From Streptomyces pyxinicus (lineage in GTDB: Bacteria; Actinomycetota; Actinomycetes; Streptomycetales; Streptomycetaceae), in NCBI RefSeq assembly GCF_024753135.1, contig NZ_JANUGP010000025.1:62001-126000 (forward strand): a stretch of DNA of 64,000 nucleotides. The letters are read 5' to 3'. The notes beneath the pieces are model-generated. The model searched no databases. It had not been told where the DNA came from and worked only from the letters and a program-made list of their open reading frames with translations. A program made the translations under genes and the position numbers. Positions 61,032 to 64,000 of the stretch are shown in pieces; within the stretch, counting starts at the first letter, position 1, and each line of letters opens with the position of its first letter.

Positions 61032-61628
61032 ATGACCCGGACACCTCCCACGACGGCCGCCCCCGTCCGGCTGTGGCGGTGGCGGCGCAACCCGCTGCGC
61101 CGGCCGAGCGACATGGTGGAGGCCTGGATCGTGCTGGCCACGTGGGTGCTCGTCCTGCTCTGCGGAACCCTGGCGGGCGTGCTCGCCGCGCGGGCCTCCG
61201 ACGCCTCGTTCGCCGAGCGCCGGGCCGAACTGCGCACCGTGTCCGCCGTCCTCACCGACGACGCCGCGAAGACCCCCGCCACCGGCAGCGGGTACGACGA
61301 CGGACGGGTGTGGGCCGGCGTGCGCTGGACCGGCCCGGACGGCGCGGTGCACACCGACCGCGCGAAGGTCTACCCGGGCGCCCCCGCCGGCAGCACGATC
61401 ACCGTGTGGACCAACCGGTCCGGCCGGGTGGTCCCGGCACCCGTCACCGGAGCGGCCGCCGGCGCGCAGTCCGCCCTCACCGGCGCCCTGGTGGCGCCGA
61501 CGGCCGCCGCGGCGGTCTGGGGCGTGGGCTGGATCGTGCGCAGCCGGCTCATCAGGCGGCGCCTGGCCGAGTGGGACGAGGAGTGGAAGCAGATCGGGCC
61601 CCGCTGGGGGAACTTCAGCGGGACCTGA
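61032..61628 (+). CDS. Rv1733c-like two-helix membrane protein
   Basis: A 198-residue membrane protein, starting at ATG 61032, eight bases after GAGGAGG; GTG 61026 is too close to that site. An Arg/Trp-rich N-terminus (LWRWRRNPLRRPSDMVE) leads to helix 1 (WIVLATWVLVLLCGTLAGVL). An extracytoplasmic domain follows (WAGVRWTGPDGAVHTDRAKVYPGAPAGSTITVW), then helix 2 (ALTGALVAPTAAAAVWGVGW) and a basic tail. The RNPLRRxSDxxE pattern is that of mycobacterial Rv1733c, a DosR-induced membrane protein of unknown function. It follows the CBS-BON gene by 37 bp and probably shares its promoter. Confidence 0.86.
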   Translation: MTRTPPTTAAPVRLWRWRRNPLRRPSDMVEAWIVLATWVLVLLCGTLAGVLAARASDASFAERRAELRTVSAVLTDDAAKTPATGSGYDDGRVWAGVRWTGPDGAVHTDRAKVYPGAPAGSTITVWTNRSGRVVPAPVTGAAAGAQSALTGALVAPTAAAAVWGVGWIVRSRLIRRRLAEWDEEWKQIGPRWGNFSGT

Positions 61629-61714
61629 GCCGAAGCGTCCCCCGAAGGGGTTGTCGCGCCCCCCGGGAGAGGGGCCCGGCGCATGCCCACAGGAGAGCCG
61701 GAGAGACATCCGGC

Positions 61715-62503
61715 ATGCAGCAACCGAACGCGGACGGCGCCCTCCCGGCCCCGCGCACCCCGCAGGCGTCCTCCCTCCAGACCGTCCTCACGGCGGACTT
61801 CACGTCGGCCGGACAGTGGGTCGCGGGCCGTTCCTGGGCCTATCCCGGCGGCGGTCCCGTCAACCCGGACGACGACAAACTCGACTACCTGGTGTCCGAC
61901 CCCGCCTACGCGCGCTCCGGCACCTTCAAGGCCGTCCGCCGCCGCGACGGCCGCTGGAACACCGGCCTGCTGACCACCGAGGGAAGTGCCGAGGCCTTCA
62001 TGGTCCGGACCGGCGACGTGCTGGAGGCCAGGGTACGGCTGCCCCGCGAGGTCGGGGCCTGGCCGGCGATCTGGACGTGGCGCGACGGCGACCAGGAGAT
62101 CGACGTCTTCGAGTACCACCCGGACCACCCCGACCTGCTGGAGTTCGGCAACCACGTACGCGCCACGGGTTTCTACCACCGTGACGAGGCCATCGCCCCC
62201 GGTGCCTGGGTGGACCTGCGCACCGAGTTCGGGTCCAAGTCCGTGGTGTGGTGGGTCAACGGCAGCCAGGTCTTCGCGGACCGGCGGGGCGTGGGCCGCG
62301 GCTGGCACGCCTATCTCATCGTCAACCTGTCGGTGTGCGCGGGCCGCTACCACCCGCCGCCCGCGGCGACGACGACCGAGATGTCCTTCGAGGTCAGCCG
62401 TCTCGTCGTACAGCGAGCCGCCGCGCACCCGGAACTGCCAGAACCGGCGGCGACCGCCACGGCCGGGGACGCCGCCGAGGCCGAACCGGACCCGTCGGGG
62501 TGA
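61715..62503 (+). CDS. GH16-like family protein
   Basis: A 262-residue protein with a GH16 beta-glucanase-like jelly-roll. The catalytic signature is visible as GDQEIDVFEYHPD (E-x-D-x-x-E). Other family patches are RSGTFKAVRRRDGRWNTGLLTTEG, LEARVRLPREVGAWPAIWTW, YHRDEAIAPGAWVDLRTEF and VVWWVNGSQVF. The start is ATG 61715 after GGAGAG. There is no signal peptide, which is unusual for a glucanase, so the enzyme may be cytoplasmic or leave the cell by another route. The C-terminal 25 residues are Ala/Pro/Glu-rich. Confidence 0.8.
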   Translation: MQQPNADGALPAPRTPQASSLQTVLTADFTSAGQWVAGRSWAYPGGGPVNPDDDKLDYLVSDPAYARSGTFKAVRRRDGRWNTGLLTTEGSAEAFMVRTGDVLEARVRLPREVGAWPAIWTWRDGDQEIDVFEYHPDHPDLLEFGNHVRATGFYHRDEAIAPGAWVDLRTEFGSKSVVWWVNGSQVFADRRGVGRGWHAYLIVNLSVCAGRYHPPPAATTTEMSFEVSRLVVQRAAAHPELPEPAATATAGDAAEAEPDPSG

Positions 62504-62524
62504 GTACGGCGCGCCGAGTGCCGC

Positions 62525-62893
62525 TCAGGCCTCCAGCGCGTCCCGGACCGTGGGGTGACAGTCGAGCAGGGTGGTCAGGCCGACGATCTCCAGGGTCCGC
62601 AGGACCGGCCTGCGGACACCGGCGAGCAGCAGCCGGCCGCCCGGTCCGAGGGCCTGGTGCGCCGCTATCAGGGCGTTGATGCCGCTGGAGTCCATGAAAT
62701 CGACGCCCGTGAAGTCGGCGACCGTGCGCGAGGCCGTCTCCTCGGCGGGCACCAGCGCGTGACGGAGGAGACCGGAGGTGTGGTGGTCGATCTCCCCGTT
62801 CACGGTGACGACGGTGACCCCGTCGACGACGGCACGGCTGATGCCCAGCCCGTCCGGCGCGGCCGGTTCCCTGGTGTGTGCGGTGTCTGACAC
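62525..62893 (-). CDS. STAS-domain anti-sigma factor antagonist
   Basis: A 122-residue protein, start GTG 62893 after GAGGAACGC. The STAS core is ISRAVVDGVTVVTVNGEIDHHTSGLLRHAL, then ADFTGVDFMDSSGINALIAAH. DSSG contains the conserved phospho-acceptor Ser, in contrast to the STAS protein at 58.9 kb. It probably pairs with an HATPase anti-sigma kinase such as the divergent neighbour at 63026-63547. Confidence 0.92.
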   Translation of the reverse strand: MSDTAHTREPAAPDGLGISRAVVDGVTVVTVNGEIDHHTSGLLRHALVPAEETASRTVADFTGVDFMDSSGINALIAAHQALGPGGRLLLAGVRRPVLRTLEIVGLTTLLDCHPTVRDALEA

Positions 62894-62990
62894 GCGTTCC
62901 TCGTCCACGTTCGACGGTCTGACCGGACTTCCCCGGGGACGCGCCTGCCCCCGATCGCGCCGAGGATGCGTCTTCCCTGAGAAACGGGAG

Positions 62991-63015
62991 GCGTACGGGG
63001 TGCGAACGCGGGTAT
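62991..63015 (+). promoter_or_regulatory. Candidate sigma-B-type promoter
   Basis: GCGT (62991-62994), a 15-bp spacer and GGGTAT (63010-63015) fit the GNNT-N14-16-GGGTAT/C form of Streptomyces stress sigma (SigB-type) promoters. The -10 element ends ten bases before the kinase GTG, giving a very short leader. Confidence 0.45.
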
Positions 63016-63025
63016 CCGCTGGTGC

Positions 63026-63547
63026 GTGAACGGGGTGACAGGACGTAACGGACAGGAATCGGGCGCTCGCCACGAGGGGCCCGCCGCGGCCGGCGGTCAC
63101 TGGCCGCCGCAGATGACGGTGGAGTTGGACGGCACCGCCGACGGCTGCATCGCCGAGGCGCGGGATCGGGCGGGGCGCTTCCTCGCCGGGGCGCAGGCGG
63201 CGCACGGCATGCCGGTGACGGCGCACGCGATGCAGCTCAGCCGGCTGGTGGTGAGCGAACTGGTCACCAACGCCTGCAAGTACGCGCCCGGCCCACTGCT
63301 GCTGAGTCTGAGGATCACCGGCAACGCGGTGGCGGTCGAGGTGTGGGACAGCGTGCCCGTGCTGCCGGTGGCCCGGGCCGCCGATCCGGGCCGCGTGGGC
63401 CAGCACGGTCTGGAGATCGTGATGGCCGTCGTCCAGGGCTTCGAGGTACGACGCGAACCGGTCGGCAAGTGCGTCACCGCCCGGATCGCCCTGTGGGACG
63501 ACGAACCGCTGGCCACCCTCACCGACTCCGACTCCGGCTCCCGCTGA
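63026..63547 (+). CDS. HATPase_c_2 anti-sigma/regulatory kinase
   Basis: A 173-residue protein of the RsbW/SpoIIAB class. GHKL ATPase motifs are visible: LSRLVVSELVTNACKYAPGPL (N box), VEVWDSVP (G1-like) and RVGQHGLEIVMAVVQGFEV (G2-like). The start is GTG 63026; an internal ATG at 63113 would still leave the whole domain, so the first 29 residues are uncertain. It is divergent from a STAS gene, forming a partner-switch pair. It could bind a sigma factor or act in trans. Confidence 0.88.
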   Translation: MNGVTGRNGQESGARHEGPAAAGGHWPPQMTVELDGTADGCIAEARDRAGRFLAGAQAAHGMPVTAHAMQLSRLVVSELVTNACKYAPGPLLLSLRITGNAVAVEVWDSVPVLPVARAADPGRVGQHGLEIVMAVVQGFEVRREPVGKCVTARIALWDDEPLATLTDSDSGSR

Positions 63548-63688
63548 TCGCGCTCCGTCGGCACCGGACCGGCACGACTTCGCCGCCCGGTACAACCTCT
63601 CGGGTTCCTCGCGTGTCCAGGACATGATCAGCCGGTCAACCGGGCCCGCGCGCCCGCGCGCCGGTCCCGTCCCGACGAGGAGACCCAC

Positions 63689-64000
63689 GTGCGCTCACCC
63701 CTCCGTCCCGCGGCGGCGGCCGTGGCGGCCGCCGCGATCGGCATCGCCGTACCCGCCCTCACCGCCCCCGTGGCGCACGCCGGCGAACTCGGCCCCGACC
63801 TGGTGATCTCGACCCTGCCGGTCGCCTCCCCCAAGCCGGGCGAGGTCTACGACAAGACCGTCATCGTCACCAACAACGGCACGGCCGCCGCGCGGGACGT
63901 CGTCTTCCGGATCGGGCTGAGCCGCGGCCTCGACTTCCCGGAGCACGTCGAGGGCTGCACCTACTCGACCACCCGGGATGGGGGCCCGCAGGCACTGTGC
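63689..64000 (+). CDS. Exported protein with a DUF11/Ig-like domain, N-terminal part (cut by window end)
   Basis: Starts at GTG 63689 after GACGAGGAGAC and runs off the right edge (104 residues seen). It has a signal peptide (RPAAAAVAAAAIGIAVPALTAPVAHA). A DUF11-type beta domain then begins: DLVISTLPVASPKPGEVYDKTVIVTNNGTAAARDVVFRIGL. It resembles the Ig-like domains of the LANTG-anchored protein at 45.7-47.0 kb. A later sorting signal may exist, but it lies outside the window. Confidence 0.8.
   Translation, partial: MRSPLRPAAAAVAAAAIGIAVPALTAPVAHAGELGPDLVISTLPVASPKPGEVYDKTVIVTNNGTAAARDVVFRIGLSRGLDFPEHVEGCTYSTTRDGGPQALC

Overview
This is one contiguous piece of an actinomycete chromosome, almost certainly a Streptomyces. 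GC content is very high with strong third-position GC bias. Many genes start with GTG, ATGA/GTGA stop-start overlaps are common, and there are many secreted hydrolases. Streptomyces-type families appear throughout (DUF5133, LAxTG-anchored protein, SpoIIE-type phosphatases, PucR, GH46 chitosanase). I saw no rRNA, tRNA, CRISPR array, insertion sequence or phage gene, so this looks like chromosomal arm or near-core sequence rather than a mobile island.

Layout. 1-8.8 kb: the end of an aldo/keto reductase, an MHS-type transporter, a chitosanase with an operator-like palindrome, phosphoglucomutase, a secreted SGNH esterase, a DUF5133 protein, a secreted adenosine deaminase-like enzyme and a small exported protein. 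9.2-17.8 kb: a co-directional cluster that looks like an exopolysaccharide locus. It holds an exported Agd3-like (CE18-type) deacetylase, a PelF-like GT4 glycosyltransferase, a multi-pass membrane protein in the position of PelG, a LegB-like NAD-dependent 4,6-dehydratase, a sugar-1-phosphate nucleotidyltransferase, a second SDR epimerase and a spherulin-4/GH135-like protein. It resembles fungal galactosaminogalactan and bacterial Pel loci and is my main candidate for an under-described system. 17.8-28.4 kb: a maltokinase-cap-like protein, a repeat-rich non-coding stretch, an exported M1 metallopeptidase, a GH25 muramidase, a SpoIIE-type phosphatase, a MOSC protein, FUSC and AI-2E-type membrane proteins and an MgtC-like protein.

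28.7-41.6 kb: a complete [NiFe]-hydrogenase locus of the group 1h (high-affinity, atmospheric H2-oxidising) type. On the + strand are a maturation protease and hypB-F-C-D-E. Convergent on the - strand are a hydrogenase-associated protein of unknown function, hhyS, hhyL, a NifU-like protein, a DUF5947 protein, two small conserved proteins and hypA. The two arms meet at a shared terminator hairpin.

41.8-58.2 kb: a LysR/DoxX-like divergent pair, a SpoIIE-type phosphatase with a FUSC protein, a LANTG-anchored surface protein, a TetR regulator with twin operators controlling a SnoaL-like/NmrA pair, a xanthine dehydrogenase-like operon divergent from a PucR regulator, an SRPBCC protein, a solo LuxR domain, a class A beta-lactamase-like protein, and a permease/TIGR03943 pair. 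58.3-64 kb: a cluster of stress or dormancy-type genes (a frameshifted universal stress protein, two STAS proteins, a PNPOx-like protein, a CBS-CBS-BON protein, an Rv1733c-like membrane protein, an HATPase anti-sigma-type kinase), a GH16-like protein, and the start of an exported protein cut by the window edge.

Two intergenic minisatellites with 21- and 22-bp periods, a 21-bp duplicated palindromic element upstream of the hydrogenase operon, and a 30-bp direct repeat around a low-complexity spacer are structures the genes do not explain.
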